A stretch of 64,000 bases of DNA from positions 117,090,921 through 117,154,920 of the forward strand of contig CM035160.1 of assembly GCA_020205615.1 (NCBI GenBank), written 5' to 3'. Both the position numbers and the translations under genes were made by a program. This document shows, in pieces, positions 11,066 through 24,615 of this stretch (the first letter of the stretch is position 1; every line of letters begins with the position of its first letter). This DNA comes from Panax quinquefolius. Lineage: Eukaryota > Streptophyta > Magnoliopsida > Apiales > Araliaceae. The notes beneath the pieces were generated by a model. That model searched no databases. It saw only the letters and a program-made list of their open reading frames with translations, and was not told the origin of the DNA.

Positions 11066-12884
11066 TACAAGAATAATCATAAACAAACAAAGCATACATG
11101 TTGTAGTTCACATAACAACTATAAACATTGAGTTCCTTACTCAATCAACATTCATAGTTCAATCATCATAGTCATAGATTGACTTTCACATTTCATACTT
11201 TTGATATATACAATACATCATACACTAAAATTTTAAAGTAGTTCATCATCAAGTTCACATAGCAAAAAGGAACTGAAAGACTTGCCTTTACCGGCGTTTT
11301 ACCAACACGCTAATACTTCGCGTCCTTGCACAACCTACATTGTATGTGAGATTGATAATAAACAAAATCAATACTTGATCTCATGGTCAAATTTATTCTA
11401 AGACCTTACGTTATCTTATTATCCTTTATAATGTCTTTATAGACATCAAACTATTTTATATGCAACTCGGTTTTATTTTCATTTTCATCACCAAACATGC
11501 TAGACTATCGGACTTGTAGTTTAATGTGCGTATATCACACCATTTTATTATACCACTTTGGTTTTAAAAATGCATATTCAACACATTGTTTACAAGTTTA
11601 ATTTTCCTTCAAAAATAAAAAATCGCCCTTTTCAATTCCTTTCCATTATTATTCGTGTATTATCATCTTTTCATACTCAGATGCACATAACATCCAATAT
11701 TAGTCATTAGATAGACACTTGGTATACCAAAGTTTAGAAACACTATTACTCTTAGGCATTTTATCGAGCACGTTATATGCACACATTAACTTATCTCAAC
11801 TCTTGATCTTAAATGGTTGATCTTAAATGGTTAATTATGCATAGAATATGATAACACATATCTATACTCATTACATATGTCAAAACATATTTTTAATCAT
11901 CAAAATATACCATCACCCAAAATTTTAATTCAAACAGAATTATAAACTCATCTTCACAATTTCTTTAACAAAACGTTGTTTTTGTTTTTAACATAACTCG
12001 TTCGTTACATGTCCGTTTTTGTTCCTTCTTATATAGAATTAACCCTTACTCAGTGTACTACAACCTCATCTAGGCCTTAAAGTCAGACCCTTATCCATCT
12101 AAACCAGATTCTGTAATTCATTAACTAGTCTAAAAAATTTCATTTTCTGGACATCCTTACTAAACAATTTATTTCGGACATGATCCGGTCCATAAAATGG
12201 CTCAATCTTTCTTGACTAGCTAGAAAACTTCCATATCTACAACTTTGCAATTTTAAGTTTCTTCCAATTCAAAACACACGAATTTATATGAATTTTTCAA
12301 AGTCAGAAACCGTAATGATTTTGATTTTAGACGGATGATTATTTTCCCTTCGTACCAGCCTTACTAAAACATACATTGCAAGAAATCTACAAAGAGTTTT
12401 CATGTGATTCCACTTTCAGAAAATAGCTTACTTCCATATCTTCGATTTGATATAAGGCTCACTTTCTAACTCATTATACCCAAAGAGGTATGAATTTCAC
12501 AAGATATGTCCACAATTACTAAAAATCTACGAATTTTGTTCTTCAAATTTTCTTTCCATTTCATTTTCTTTCTTGAATCCTCTTGTTTGATTCTTGATAA
12601 TCCAAGATTAAACCAATACAAACAGATTAAGCATGATCTACTACCCTAGAACATAAATCTGCCCAAAAAAAAATCAAGGATTAAATAAGAGTTTAGAAGT
12701 TACCTTCTTCTAGCATTTTTTTTCTTCTTCTAGCTCATCTCAATTCCTCAATTTCTCTCTATCTCTCTCAATTTCTTAATATAACTTCTACATAACAATT
12801 ATCTACATTATGAAGAACATAAAAATATAATTAAAACAAGGAATTTAGATTATAACTTTATTAGTATGAATTTAAGAGAGAGAT

Positions 12885-12906
12885 GGAGATGATGATGATG
12901 ATGATG
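12885..12906. repeat. (GAT)n microsatellite
   Basis: An uninterrupted run of about seven GAT triplets, inside the B LTR. Confidence 0.9.
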
Positions 12907-13092
12907 GGGCTTGTTTTGTCTTCTCAAAGCTTTCCCTTCTTCTTCTTTTTCTTCCTCTTCTTCTTCTCCTACAACTCTCTATAACTCTCTTCTTCTTTCT
13001 TTGGTTTGTTTTCTAAAACTAACATATTAACTGGTAGTATATACATCTAATATAAAATACTCGTAATATATAATATATGTAACTCCTAGTAA

Positions 13093-13190
13093 TTTTTTTT
13101 TTTTTTTTTTATACGTTTTGCGATGCCGCACTTGGCCGTCCAAAAAGGGTTTTGACAAAGACTACAAGAATGTCAGGATGGAGACCCATA
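13093..13190 (-). mobile_element. Possible small retroposon with poly(A) tail
   Basis: Eighteen T residues (13093-13110) precede about 75 bases of distinctly more GC-rich sequence. On the minus strand this is a body ending in a poly(A) tail. The flanks, about 13063-13092 and 13187-13210, are similar AT-rich strings (ATATATAATATAT then CTCCTA or TTCCTA), which could be a target duplication. I do not recognise the body. The AT-rich flanks make a chance resemblance possible. Confidence 0.35.
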
Positions 13191-13725
13191 TATAATATAT
13201 AATTCCTAAAATTATTAGATATAATAATTACTAGTTAATACATAGGTTACACCAATTTGAACTTGAAAAGCCTAAGGCCATGTTTGACAAATACTCATTA
13301 TTTTAATTAATCAATAGCTTAACATCAATCAATATCATCAAATTGTCACATAATTATATTTCCGTGTTAATTATAATTTTGTGTAACAATCATCACATAA
13401 CTCATCTAATTTAATTATCTCAATTAAATTAGAACAATAACATAAAATTATTATATTAATTAAATTAAATACTAAATATTCATTTAATTGATCCGCTACA
13501 CTTAATTATATTACTCTATAATCAAAACAAAATTTATTTATTTAACTCAATAAATAATTCAATTAAATATTTATATATATTAAAATTAATATAACATTCT
13601 CTTCACATCAATTCACATATTCTACAATATATGACATACACATACTCACACCCAACATATCTCATAAATAATACTTTTATTTATAAAATTCTCATTTATA
13701 ATTTCTAAAAATCTGGGATGTCACA

Positions 13726-13740
13726 TCTTTCCCTCCTTAT
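13726..13740 (-). other. Polypurine tract of B1
   Basis: Minus-strand ATAAGGAGGGAAAGA abuts the LTR start TGTGACATCCC. Confidence 0.8.
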
Positions 13741-14003
13741 AAGGATTCCGTCCTCGGAATCACTGAAACCCTACCTTACTCAGGTTTTCCTCAAATCTAT
13801 TCATTGAATAACTTGAACACATTACCTTAATATAGGTTTTATATTTTCTACTCTCACCATTCTTGATAATAAATTCTTATAAGTTTTATTTCATAATATT
13901 TACTTAGACTCAATTATATTTGAGTATTACATATTCTTTGACCCGTTCATTATCTTTCTCTAAGGATCATTATCATATATTATATGATCAAACTCTCGGG
14001 ACA

Positions 14004-14045
14004 TTACATTCACCCATTCTTCTAAGAATTTTGTCCTCGAATTTT
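14004..14045 (-). other. Second LTR-end/PPT-like junction inside B1
   Basis: CGGGACATTACA followed by TTCACCCATTCTTCTAAG and TTTTGTCCTCGAA copies the layout of the LTR end plus PPT plus pol end seen at 29221-29275 and 13711-13755. It suggests a remnant of another element end fused into B1. Confidence 0.45.
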
Positions 14046-16630
14046 TATTTATTTATTTATTTATTAATCTTTATTCATTCAATCTATCAAAATAGATTTT
14101 TACGTCACTACTTCATTCATTCATTGGTTTATATAACCACTTTCTTACCACAAACATCATTCTACAATTATTAAACTCTTATATTAAAAGTTTCATATTA
14201 TTCTTTGATAACTCATATCCTTCTCACTTCAAAATTTCTTTTCTCACTTATTCAACATATCCATCATTCAGTGTTGCATTTTACGACTTACTTCTTTCAA
14301 ATGAATACTTTCCTTTTTCACTTTCATCTTGCAGAATAACAAGAATCCTCCATAATTATTCAATAATTGGGTAGTATAAATAACTCAGGAATTTAAAAGA
14401 TTCCAAATCATCCTGAGGGTCACAAGACCATGAACTCTATTCTCTAGGTTTAATAGTGCTTCACCCCCGGTTCTTCACACTTTAAACCCTCTTTGGCAGG
14501 ATGTTTATCAATCACAAAGACTGAAAACACCCTCCGCAAGTACTCTAGGTGATCAACCTATTGTACATGTATTGTATACAAACATTTCAGCACAAAGTGT
14601 AAAACGAAGCGCAACCCCTAATAATAGGGTTGTTCATCTCAGCTTTTCAACATCTGAATCTGCACCAAAATAATTTGGTTTGGCATAACTTCTCAAGAAA
14701 CTCTTGAATTTCATGAACATCTTTCAATATTTGTCTAGCTGGATCAAATAGCATAGACCTCTACAAAAATTTGGACATAAACCAAAATATACATATACAT
14801 ATATACATATGTATTCTCATATCTCAAAGAAATCTCAAAAATCTTTTTATGACGTCATGATACTGCATCATGTATTTACAAATTGTTGAGGATTCCGTCA
14901 TTTGGTGATTTTATCATACTACATCATACCATAGTGGGCTGATGATCCTTAGATCACATCGAACACTAGGTAATACTGCATTGATGACTCGATCATTTTT
15001 ATCATCTTTGCACCAGGTTACATGATGCATTAATGATATAAAATACATTTTGATATATTGCAAATCATTTTTGTCTAGCCGAAAAAATTAGCATAGACAT
15101 ACGAATAACAGTATTGTTGTTAAAACTCATTGGTTCCATCATTTGATCCAATGTTTTTCAAGAAAATAGAAGTGTAAACATCAGAACGAAGTCAATTTTT
15201 TGAAAGTCTAGCATAGCTAGTAGATTTAGAATACCTATGCTTCCACTATCAACTCCACTTTCTGTAATGATCCATTGCTTAAAAGATCTATCTATTCCTG
15301 TCATCCTCAATACTCCATTCATAACTTAATTATACCCCAATTCATCAAACTTACTGCACATTGGAAGTTCAGGACTTGCCACAATAATATGAGTTTAAGA
15401 ACTTATCCTAGTTAGACCATAGGCGTCCATTCGCTGAGGGGTTCAAAACATAACATATTATTATGAGTCATGAACTTACCATATGCATTAGTTTTAAGAA
15501 CCGCGCCTAATCCTAATAATATATGTCTAATCTTAATAGTTTCTAACTATCAAACATACACATGAGAAAAGAATAACCTTTTTGCCATATATACATAGAT
15601 AACGCGACACCAATATTCCAATGATTATCAATATGATAAACTGAGTGTAAGAATAAAACCCTCGCCCATACAAAGATTTGTACAACTTAGCCATCACATG
15701 AGTCCTCAATTGAAATCCCACCTAACTCTATCTTACTCTTAACTTGCTCTTTGCTCGATACAAATTCCTCGTATCACATTATCTATAACTCCTTATGAGT
15801 TATCTCGTACTTTTTCATAGTACACCATCTTCATAGCATTAAGCTATAATTATTCAAACATTATAGACCATCTTTCTTTTATAACTTAAACAGACCACGT
15901 CGTGATCTTATTCTATAATCATCTCCCTTAAAATTCTTTTCTTAACTCGTGATCGTTTTGTTTTGCGATCCTCTTTCTTTCTCTTTTTCATCATTTACGA
16001 AATTATTCATTATCTTGGCTTTTGGAGTTAGGAAACTTCCATTTTCTATTTTTATATCTCTTTAAGATTCTTCTTTGAATCTTCTTGTTTATATAACAAT
16101 TCTTCCTTTAAGAATTTCAAACTTCATTTACATTGCTCAACATTTCATTCAAGTTCTACACTATCATCATACGTATCCACTTTCTGTATTTGGTACACAT
16201 CGAGTCTCTACCAGTTTCAATATGGTACGCTGAGTGGTTTCCCACAAACAACCAACAAACTAGGTTCCGAGTTGCTAGTTCGTATATACCTCTGCTCTAT
16301 GAAGGAATCGTTTAGCCTAGATACCATACATCAACAACGAAAGAGTACAATTGCACCACTTAGATATAACTTTCTATTCTTAACTTCTTTATCATTCTCT
16401 TTTTTATAGACATTGTCTATTTATTATCACCTTACATCCTTATTATTGGAGTTGGGTAACCCCACATTCATATTCCTTATAACTATGCGAGATTCTTCTT
16501 TGAATCCTTTCACGCTAGTTTTAATCCCTTATTGTTCAAACTCTATTTGAGCTTATTCGTTCCTTATTTTCACATCTCTTCTCTAAGGTTATAGCCTAAG
16601 GTACTCTTACCTAAGGTTTCTAACCTATCA

Positions 16631-16644
16631 GCTTTGATACCAAC
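16631..16644 (-). other. Primer binding site of B1
   Basis: GCTTTGATACCAAC, i.e. minus-strand TGGTATCAAAGC, immediately before the LTR terminus TGTAATGACCCC. It has the same one-base departure from the initiator-Met primer as A1. Confidence 0.8.
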
Positions 16645-18156
16645 TGTAATGACCCCAAAATTCATACAATTTAATTCTCGACTTCGGTCGTTAATAATAC
16701 ATTCAACCTCTAATTTTACATCATTAAACGATAATACAACCATTGAAATTTGCGGAATAATTAAAATTTTCAATTACAAACTATCCTCATTCCCAAAACC
16801 TTCAACCTTTACATCTAAATATCTCAGAATCATTTTAATACTACAATAGTTTACATTCGCAAAATAATATTACAATTCAACATTAATACATCATTCGAAA
16901 CATTTGACATGGTTTACAAGAATAACAACTTAGCTAGGGTATTAAATCTTTATATATCACTTTTGATCCATAACAATCAAGTAGCACATAGCGTTACCTT
17001 CAATTCTTGAATCTACAAAAATGGTTATTTGCAAGAATGAGCTCGACAACTCAGCAAAATCTAATAGTTTTCATGCATCACGCAGCACATAATAACATGC
17101 TCAACATACAAGAATAATCATAAACAAACATAGCATACATGTTGTGGTTCACATAACAACTATAAAGATTGAGTTCCTTACTCAATCAACATTCATAGTT
17201 CAATCATCATAGTCATAGATTGACTTTCACATTTCATACTTTTGAAATATACAATACATCATACACTAAAATTTTAAAGCAGTTCATTATCAAGTTCACA
17301 TTGCAAAAAGGAACTGAAAGACTTGCCTTTACCGGCGTTTTACCAACATGCTAATACTTCGCGTCCTTGCACAACCTACACTGTATGTGAGATTGATAAT
17401 AAACAAAATCAATACTTGATCTCATGGTCAAATTTATTCTAAGACCTTACTTTCTCTTATTATCCTTTATAATGTCTTTATAGACATCTAACTATTTTAT
17501 ATGCAACTCGATTTTATTTTCATTTTCATCACCACACATGCTAGACTATCACACTTGTAGTTTAATGTGCGTATATCACACCATTTTATTATATCACTTT
17601 GGTTTCAAAAATGCATATTCAACACATTGTTTACAAGTTTAATTTTCCTTCAAAAATCAAAAATCGCCCTTTTCAATTTTTGTCCATTATTATTCTTGTA
17701 TTATCATCTTTTCATACTCAGATGCACATAAACATCCAATATTAGTCATTAGATAGACACTTTGTATACCAAAGTTTAGAAACACTATTACTCTTAGGCA
17801 TTTTATCGAGCACGTTATGTGCACACATTAACTTATTTCAACTCTTGATCTTAAATGGTTAATTATGCATAGAATATGATAACACATATCTATACTCATT
17901 ACATATGTCAAAACATATTTTTAATCATCAAAATATACCATCACCCAAAATCTTAATTCAAACAGAATTATAAAACTCATCTTCACAATTTTTTATCAAA
18001 ACGTTGTTTTTGTTTTTAACATAACTCGTTTGTTACATGTTCGTTTTTGTTCCTTCTTATATAGAATTAACCCTTACTCGATGTAATACAACCTCATCTA
18101 GGCCTTAAAGTCAGATCCTTATCCATCTAACCCAGATTCTGTAATTCATCAACTAG
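16645..18156 (-). repeat. B1 right LTR, truncated
   Basis: Begins TGTAATGACCCC and follows the left LTR to about 18155 (equivalent to 12140), then jumps to internal sequence. The last 1.6 kb of the LTR and the first part of the following internal region are missing. Bases 17092-17120 show the A1 target in its uninterrupted form. It holds no gene. Confidence 0.85.
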
Positions 18157-19220
18157 TATACAAACATTTCAGCACAAAGAATAAAACTAAGCGCAACCCC
18201 TAATAATAGGGTTGTTCATCTCAACTTTTCAACATCTGAATCCACACCAAAACAATTTGGTTTGGCATAACTTCTCAAGAAACTCTTGAATTTCATGAAT
18301 ATCTTTCAATATTTGTCTAGCTGAATCAAATAGCATAGACCTCTACAAAAATTCGGACATCAACCAAAATATACATATATATACATACATATGTATTCTC
18401 ATATCTCAAAGAAATCTCAAAAATCTTTTTACGCCGCCGATACCGCAAGACTTGTATTTACTGCAATAGTTGAGGATTCTCATCATTTGGTGATTTTATC
18501 ATACTACATCATACCATAGTGGGCTGACGATCCTTAGATCACATCCAACACTAGGTAATACTGCATTGATGACTCCATCATTTTTATCATCTTTGCACCA
18601 GGTTACATGATGCATTAATGATATAAAATACATTTTGATATATTGCAAATCATTTTTGTCTAGCCAAAACAATTAGCATAGACATACGAATAACAATATT
18701 GTTGTTAAAACTCATTGGTTCCATCATTTGATCCAATGTTTTTCAAGAAAATAGAAGTGTAAACATCAGAACGAAGTCAATAAATTTTGAAAGTCTAGCA
18801 TAGCTAGTAGATTTAGAATACCTATGCTTCCAACATCAACTCCACTTTCTATAATGATCCATTGCTTAAAAGATCTATCTATTCCTATCATCCTCAATAC
18901 TCCGTTAATAACTTAATTATACCCCAGTTCATCAAACTTACCACAAATTGGAAGTTCAGGACTTGCCACAATAATATGAGTTTAAGAACTTATCCTAGTC
19001 AGACCATAGGCGTCCATTCGTTGAGGGGTTCAAAACATAACATATTATTATGAGTCACGAACTTACCATATGCATTAGTTTTAAGAACCGCGCCTAATCC
19101 TAATAATATATGTCTAATCTGAATAGTTTCTAATTATCAAACATACACATGAGAAAAGAATCACCTTTTCCCCACATATACATAGATAGCGCGACACCAA
19201 CATTCCAATGATTATCAATA
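18157..19220 (-). repeat. Second copy of part of the B1 internal region
   Basis: Matches 14575-15625 almost base for base, including the CGCAACCCCTAATAATAGGG and CCATAGGCGTCCATTCG landmarks. It gives an LTR-internal-LTR-internal layout, as produced by recombination between tandem copies followed by deletion. It ends abruptly at the C2 LTR. No coding capacity is seen. Confidence 0.85.
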
Positions 19221-22200
19221 CGAGAAATTCAGATCTTATTGTAAAATGATTTTATTAAATTAAATAATAATAATATCATATTCTATGTGTTAACAAGATG
19301 GTTGTCATTGTATAACCTATTGAGGTTAGAATGTCGTAGTATTTGAACTACGTGGATGAATTAAAGTGTTTGAATTTCCAAGACGAAAATAAAAGTTTTC
19401 CGAGAGATTTTCAGAAAAACACTATTCATCGATATTTGCTCGGGATATATTTTTGAGTTTCCGAGAAATACGTAATGATGAAATAACAAGGTAAGATGGA
19501 TTATGTAATAAAAATCTAGTTATGGAAAATGTAATATTTCACTTGCGGACTTAATTTATAAACATTAAGCAAGGCGAAGTAGTAATGAATGAGTAATAAT
19601 TGTATGATACTTGGTATTGTGCAAAGTAATGAAAACGAGTATAATACGAAGTATTATACGAGTTTGTATGAATGATGAAATATCGTATATAAATTCTATA
19701 TGAATTAGAATACGAAAATAATACATAAACAATATGTATTAAGTAATGTTAATGGACTTGGAAAGATTGATTGTAATTACTACAAGTCCAAATGAATAAA
19801 ATGTTAAGGCCCAATCATAAATCAATGAACCAATTAGTGTTTATTAATACAAAGCCCAAAGAGTTAGTTGGTCCAAGCCCAAGCTAGAGTTAAATGAATT
19901 GGTTGACCCAAGGGGCAAACCATATCCATATGGTTAAGATGTGGTGACCAAGTTAAGGTAATGACCAAGTTAATTGAGTAATGACCAAACATAGGATAAG
20001 TGTTGTGATTAACAAGTAATGAATAGTAAGGAGGTGGCTTAAAGGAGGTGGGATGATTTAAACACTAAACTGCCCTAGCTTTGCAACTTCTATAAATATA
20101 GAAGGCTTACAAGCCATTTAAACCTTGTTAAAATAATCCAACATATTGCAAGTGCGTAAGTGTTAGAGAGAATAAGCTACAAATAATTCATTCCATAAGT
20201 AAGAAGAAGAAGAAAGCTACCTTACCAAGACTACTCAAAATTAAGACTTCTTCTCTAAATTATCTTCTATCTCTACCATGATAGGTTGATAAGAAAAGAT
20301 GGATTAAGAAACATGAATGATAAGAAGCAAGAAGAAGGAGTAAGAAATGAACTTAAGCCACATAAGTTGGCAATAAGTCATTTAAACTTATAAAAGTTAT
20401 AAACTTATTATAAGTTAACCTTGAATGTTAAGTATGAAAATTATGAACTTGTAATGAGGTTATTAAGAGAAGCGAATTAAGAACTTATATGATCATATGT
20501 ATCATGAATACATAATTTAGGTTATATGCTATGAATATATAAAGTATAATGATTAAGAAACTTTAATTGTCATACGTCATGAATAATCAAATCTTAAGTA
20601 GTTTATAAATTGACAAATTATAAGCTCATGAAGAATAAGTTCAAAATCCAACAATGATTATAAGTTGTTGTAATAAGTAGGTTGAGATGTTCATATGATA
20701 AATGGAAGTCATTTGTAATGTTGAACAAATCATAAGAACGAAGATTTGCCGGAAATTGCACGATTGGACGATAATCGTCGAATTTGTAAAATTCTCGGAA
20801 TAGAAGTCAAATTTTGTGTTTGAACTCGGAACCATTGTTTTTCAATAGAGACAAGTCATATTTGGCATTTAAGAGTTGCGGACTTGAAAATGACCGGATT
20901 CCGACTTAAAACGAAGAAACGGGCCTTGAACGTTAACGAACGTTTATCGTTTTCATTAAAAATGAACCAATAGGTGAATTTTTAGCAAACAAAATCAAAT
21001 AGATAAAATTCTTGCATAAACACATAGATTACATAATTTGTGAATCGTGGGCTTTTGAACGAGCCAATTCGGACTTATAACGAAGAAGTTATGCGTCCGG
21101 GAAGTTCACAAAATTCCTGTTGAAGTTGTTTACAGACAGAGTTGGCACTGGCGCCAACCCTCAGGCAAAGCGGGTCGTACACAAATAAGATAACAAAGAT
21201 GTCGAAAGCACACTGCAAGAGTTCGCCGTAGCTCGAACCATAGTATTAATTTAGAAATAGCAAATACGGCCTAATAAGTAAGGACTCAGTACAGCCGCCA
21301 AGTCCGGGAAAATGTTAATATAAGCTTCATACAATAACGCGAGATGTAAAGTATAAACCGGGCCCATATTTCAGCCTCTCGTAACAAGGATAGTAATGAA
21401 GGTATCTAAGTACAAAGAAAGGAAAGCTAATTGATTTAAAAGTAAACACAACTTAAGGAATGTAAGGTACCATTGTTTAAACTTTGTTAAACCTTAAGGA
21501 TATTGTATAAAGATTGAGATAACCGAGTCGAATGTAATGCAAGGATAATGATAAACCGGAACGAATAGTTACTGAATCTAATACAAAGTTAAATTTAGAT
21601 GAAAGTATGATATAGTCGTATATATACTTGATTATATGTGACCTAATGTAAGGCATTATGTGATCCTGTATTGTAGAGACTTGAACAACTTGAACCTAAA
21701 GTTAATATACCATAGCAGACGCTAAAGGCAAGTATTCTAACTCTTGTCTCAGTTCAATCTGAACAAGTTTTTGAGGTTCATGTATTCTTTTGCATGAATT
21801 GAGGTATGTTGAAGTTTAAGCCAATCCCTTTGGCTAGACTTGATGTATTGATAATCTAATAATTTATTATCAAATGTTTCTATCTTTTGTCAACTACTTG
21901 ATATGGTTTTCAAAAGAAGACTGAAATGTTAAATAAATGTTTTGTCGGTAAAACGACAGGCACGTGAGGTTACCAAATGCTTAAACTTGCATACGTTTAA
22001 TGGATGTAGTGTTGATCAACATAGAGTACAATAGGTTGATCACCTAGAAGTGCTCGTAAGTAATATCAGAACTTCTGAGACTTGCTTAGGGTTGTCCTTT
22101 TTCCAATAAAGAATGAATACTCGAGGTCTTTGACCGGAGTGAATGTTTTACTAAATATTGTTATTATTGTAAAGAATTTTGAAAGAAAAGATGAAGTGCT

Positions 22201-22623
22201 ATTTTTAATTATCAATAGTACTTCATAACTATTGTTCAGTTATTGAAGATATACGATTTGTATGTGTCAAACATGTTGTTATTAAATTGTTATACTTGTT
22301 GAGCTAGTCATGTTCACTCTTGCTTGAACCATATAAATGCAGCTAAGACTGAACGTCCCGAAGGATCCAAAAAGGATAAGGGAAAAGCTAAGGCAGATTA
22401 CTGAGTTGTCTTGTAATAGTATAGGTCTATTGTTGTAATGTAACTGAAATTATGACAAAGGACCTTTGTAATGGGTATAGAACCTAGGAAATGTAAATAG
22501 TACTTTAAATATATAGAAGTTATGTTCGTTCTTTGAGACTTTTCAATTGAATGAATGTATGAATGTTGTACAGTATAGCACCATCTGTCGGGTTGGAAGA
22601 TACCCGGATTTGGGGGCGCTACA
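19221..22623 (+). mobile_element. C2, C-family LTR on the plus strand
   Basis: About 3.4 kb, the reverse complement of the C1 LTRs (for instance 19225-19400 against 29055-29225). It starts at CGAGAAATTC, about nine bases short of the full terminus TGTAACGCC, and ends GGGGGCGCTACA. The TATA box is at 20091-20098, with GGCCCA/AGCCCA motifs at 19807-19880. No internal region is attached on either side, so it is a solo LTR or a fragment. The base after the end begins GACCC, a possible target duplication, but the left copy is lost. It holds no gene. Confidence 0.85.
20091..20098 (+). promoter_or_regulatory. TATA box, C2 LTR
   Basis: TATAAATA preceded by AACTTC and followed by AGAAGGC, the same setting as the C1 LTRs. 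Confidence 0.7.
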
Positions 22624-23430
22624 GACCCTTTGGCACTTAATGCTCTGCCTTTACACGTTGACAAGTTAAACACCTTGAGATAAACTCTGCGATCTCTCTT
22701 TTCATATTGTTCCACCAAAATGTATGTCGATGATCATGATACATTTTGGTACTCCCACGATGGATTGCAAACGGTGTATTGTGTGCCTCCGTAATGATTC
22801 TATGCTTCAAGTCAGAATCGTTAAGAACACAAAGTCTGGAGTTGACTCAAAGTATTCCTTCTTCATCAATTCTTGCTTCTGGAATAGCACCTTCTTGCAC
22901 TTTCTTCTTCATACGCATCAGCTCTATATCCGTAGCTTGAGCAGCTTTAACTTTATCGATTAAAGTCGGTTCTACTCATATGTTTGATATCATCACGTGG
23001 GTACTTGGAGCCTTTACCTCTATCTCCATCCTTTGAAAGTCATACAAAATGGACCTTTGTGTTAACAACATTGCACTCATACCCGCATATGATCTTATAC
23101 TCAATGCGTCAGCTACTACATTTGCTTTTCCAGGATGATATTGGATGGTATGGTCGTAATCTTTCAACAACTCGAGCCAACGTCGTTGCTGCATATTGAG
23201 TACCTTTTGGGTGAAGAAATATTTGAGGCTTTTATGATCTGTATAGATCTCCACTTTCTCCCCATACAGGCAGTGTCTCCAGATCTTCAATGGGAAAACG
23301 ACTGCTGCCAACTCCGAATCATGAGTAGGATAATTCCTCTTATATTCTTTGAGTTGTCGCGAGGCATAGGCTATGACTTTCCCATGTTGCATGAGAACAC
23401 ATCCTAACCCTTTGCCTAAAGCATCGCTGT
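22624..23430 (-). pseudogene. RNase H and integrase zinc domain, A2
   Basis: The frame 23464-22976 encodes RNase H from just after its first Asp: [21 protein letters not shown] (catalytic Glu), [10 protein letters not shown] (Asp) and NVVADALS (Asp). The first 35 bases of that open frame belong to the A3 LTR. Further left, 22640-22975 encodes a degenerate connection and the HHCC zinc domain (AIHRGS, then CLTCQRVKAE). The RNase H first-Asp motif YSDA is the point where A3 inserted: the YS half sits at about 38661-38670. It serves as a reference for A1, keeping His and Arg codons that A1 has lost. Confidence 0.88.
23426..23430. other. Target-site duplication of A3, left copy
   Basis: GCTGT just before TGTGACGCCCCC; the right copy at 38661-38665 is GCTAT, one base different. 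Confidence 0.75.
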
Positions 23431-24615
23431 TGTGACGCCCCCAAAATAGGTCCACACGACCCATTCTAAGTCGCCAGATATCGCACTATAAAAATCAAAT
23501 ATAAACTTCATTTATACAATTATTGAAGCGTCAATGCGTAGTAGTACGACAAATGTATAAGTCGTGAGTTTTAGTACAAATATATATAACTCTCGTGGTG
23601 CCTTGACCACAAGACCTTACAATGGTACCATACATAAAGGTACAGTCAATAATTGTTTTGGAAATTAAAATCTTTGGAAAATACTCAAGGAAACCTTCGT
23701 ACATGGGAGGCCATGCGTCTAGGTTATGATAGATATCATATGTCCACAGAATTATCCTTGGTTGACCCAAAAGTCCCCAAAGAAAAACAAGAAGATTACT
23801 ATCAACTTCTTTTCAACGGTGAGTCTTCTCTTGACATATAATTATCTCTGTTGTCTCCAAGTGAAAATTATATTTCAAATAAACTCCAAGATCATATATG
23901 GAGTGCTCGTAGATATACTCAGCAAGTGGATGTGCACATCCCTGTCTTATGATAACATGAGGTTGTATGTCATTAGACATCTTATATAATAGTGGCAAAA
24001 CACCCTTCCAAAGTTGGGTTCACCTCACCCTATTCGGTTCACCAAAATTAAATATCAAATGACGTATACAATACGACACACTTTTCTAAAGTTCTCAACA
24101 AAATTATTTCCATACTATTTAGAGAGAACCTCAACATCTATAGACCACCGTTCTATTCCCCTGTTATCCCAGCTCGACCCGGCAACACTCTTATTACCTG
24201 AAAGGAATTGTGAAGCAAAAAGGGTGAGCACAACTAGCCAGTAAAGAATATCATGACTAAAGATAATTTATATCATCAATAGCCTTCATCAGTAATAAAT
24301 AGAACATATGGTGGATGATAAAACTTTTCAACCATAGTTGCAGCGGAACGAGCAATCCATTAGAATAGTCAAATAGACCACTAGGTCTATTATCTTCTCC
24401 ATGTTAAAAGTCCACCAATAATGTTTTATCCCTGTATCATCAATCAACAATTCCTGTCCACAATCATATGAATAACTCATAATCATAATTGTGATTCTAA
24501 ATTCCTCTTTGCACCCAGGACGAAGATAATTTTCATCACCTATCTTCACCTAAAACATCAAAAATCATGGTTATACCAAATCACAATTCCTGCTCATAAT
24601 CACACTAATAAATTC

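Larger units (their letters stand above)
11066..13725 (-). repeat. B1 left LTR, remainder (3' LTR)
   Basis: Continues the LTR begun at 1-193 after A1. 11066-12140 matches 17105-18150 closely. The LTR ends GGGATGTCACA at 13725 and is followed by a polypurine tract, making it the 3' LTR of a minus-strand element about 3.1 kb in LTR length. It contains a (GAT)n tract at about 12885-12906, C/T-rich microsatellite-like stretches at 12715-13010 and a poly-T insertion at 13093-13110. It holds no gene. Confidence 0.85.
13726..16644 (-). mobile_element. B1 internal region, coding-poor
   Basis: Lies between the PPT at 13726 and the PBS at 16631, bounded by B LTRs. No gag or pol domain could be recognised on either strand in 2.9 kb; frames are short and T-rich. 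The left end resembles the pol 3' end of the chromoviruses here (a TCCGTCCTCGGAATC stretch). A second PPT-like junction is seen at 14004-14045, and 14043-14066 is a (TTTA)n tract. Segment 14575-15625 is repeated at 18157-19220. The element is either a non-autonomous derivative or a chromovirus eroded past recognition. Confidence 0.7.

Noticed and set aside
22398..22718. A 106-codon minus-strand frame across the C2/A2 junction
   Set aside because: It spans the end of an LTR and the start of pol sequence, so it is a junction artefact.
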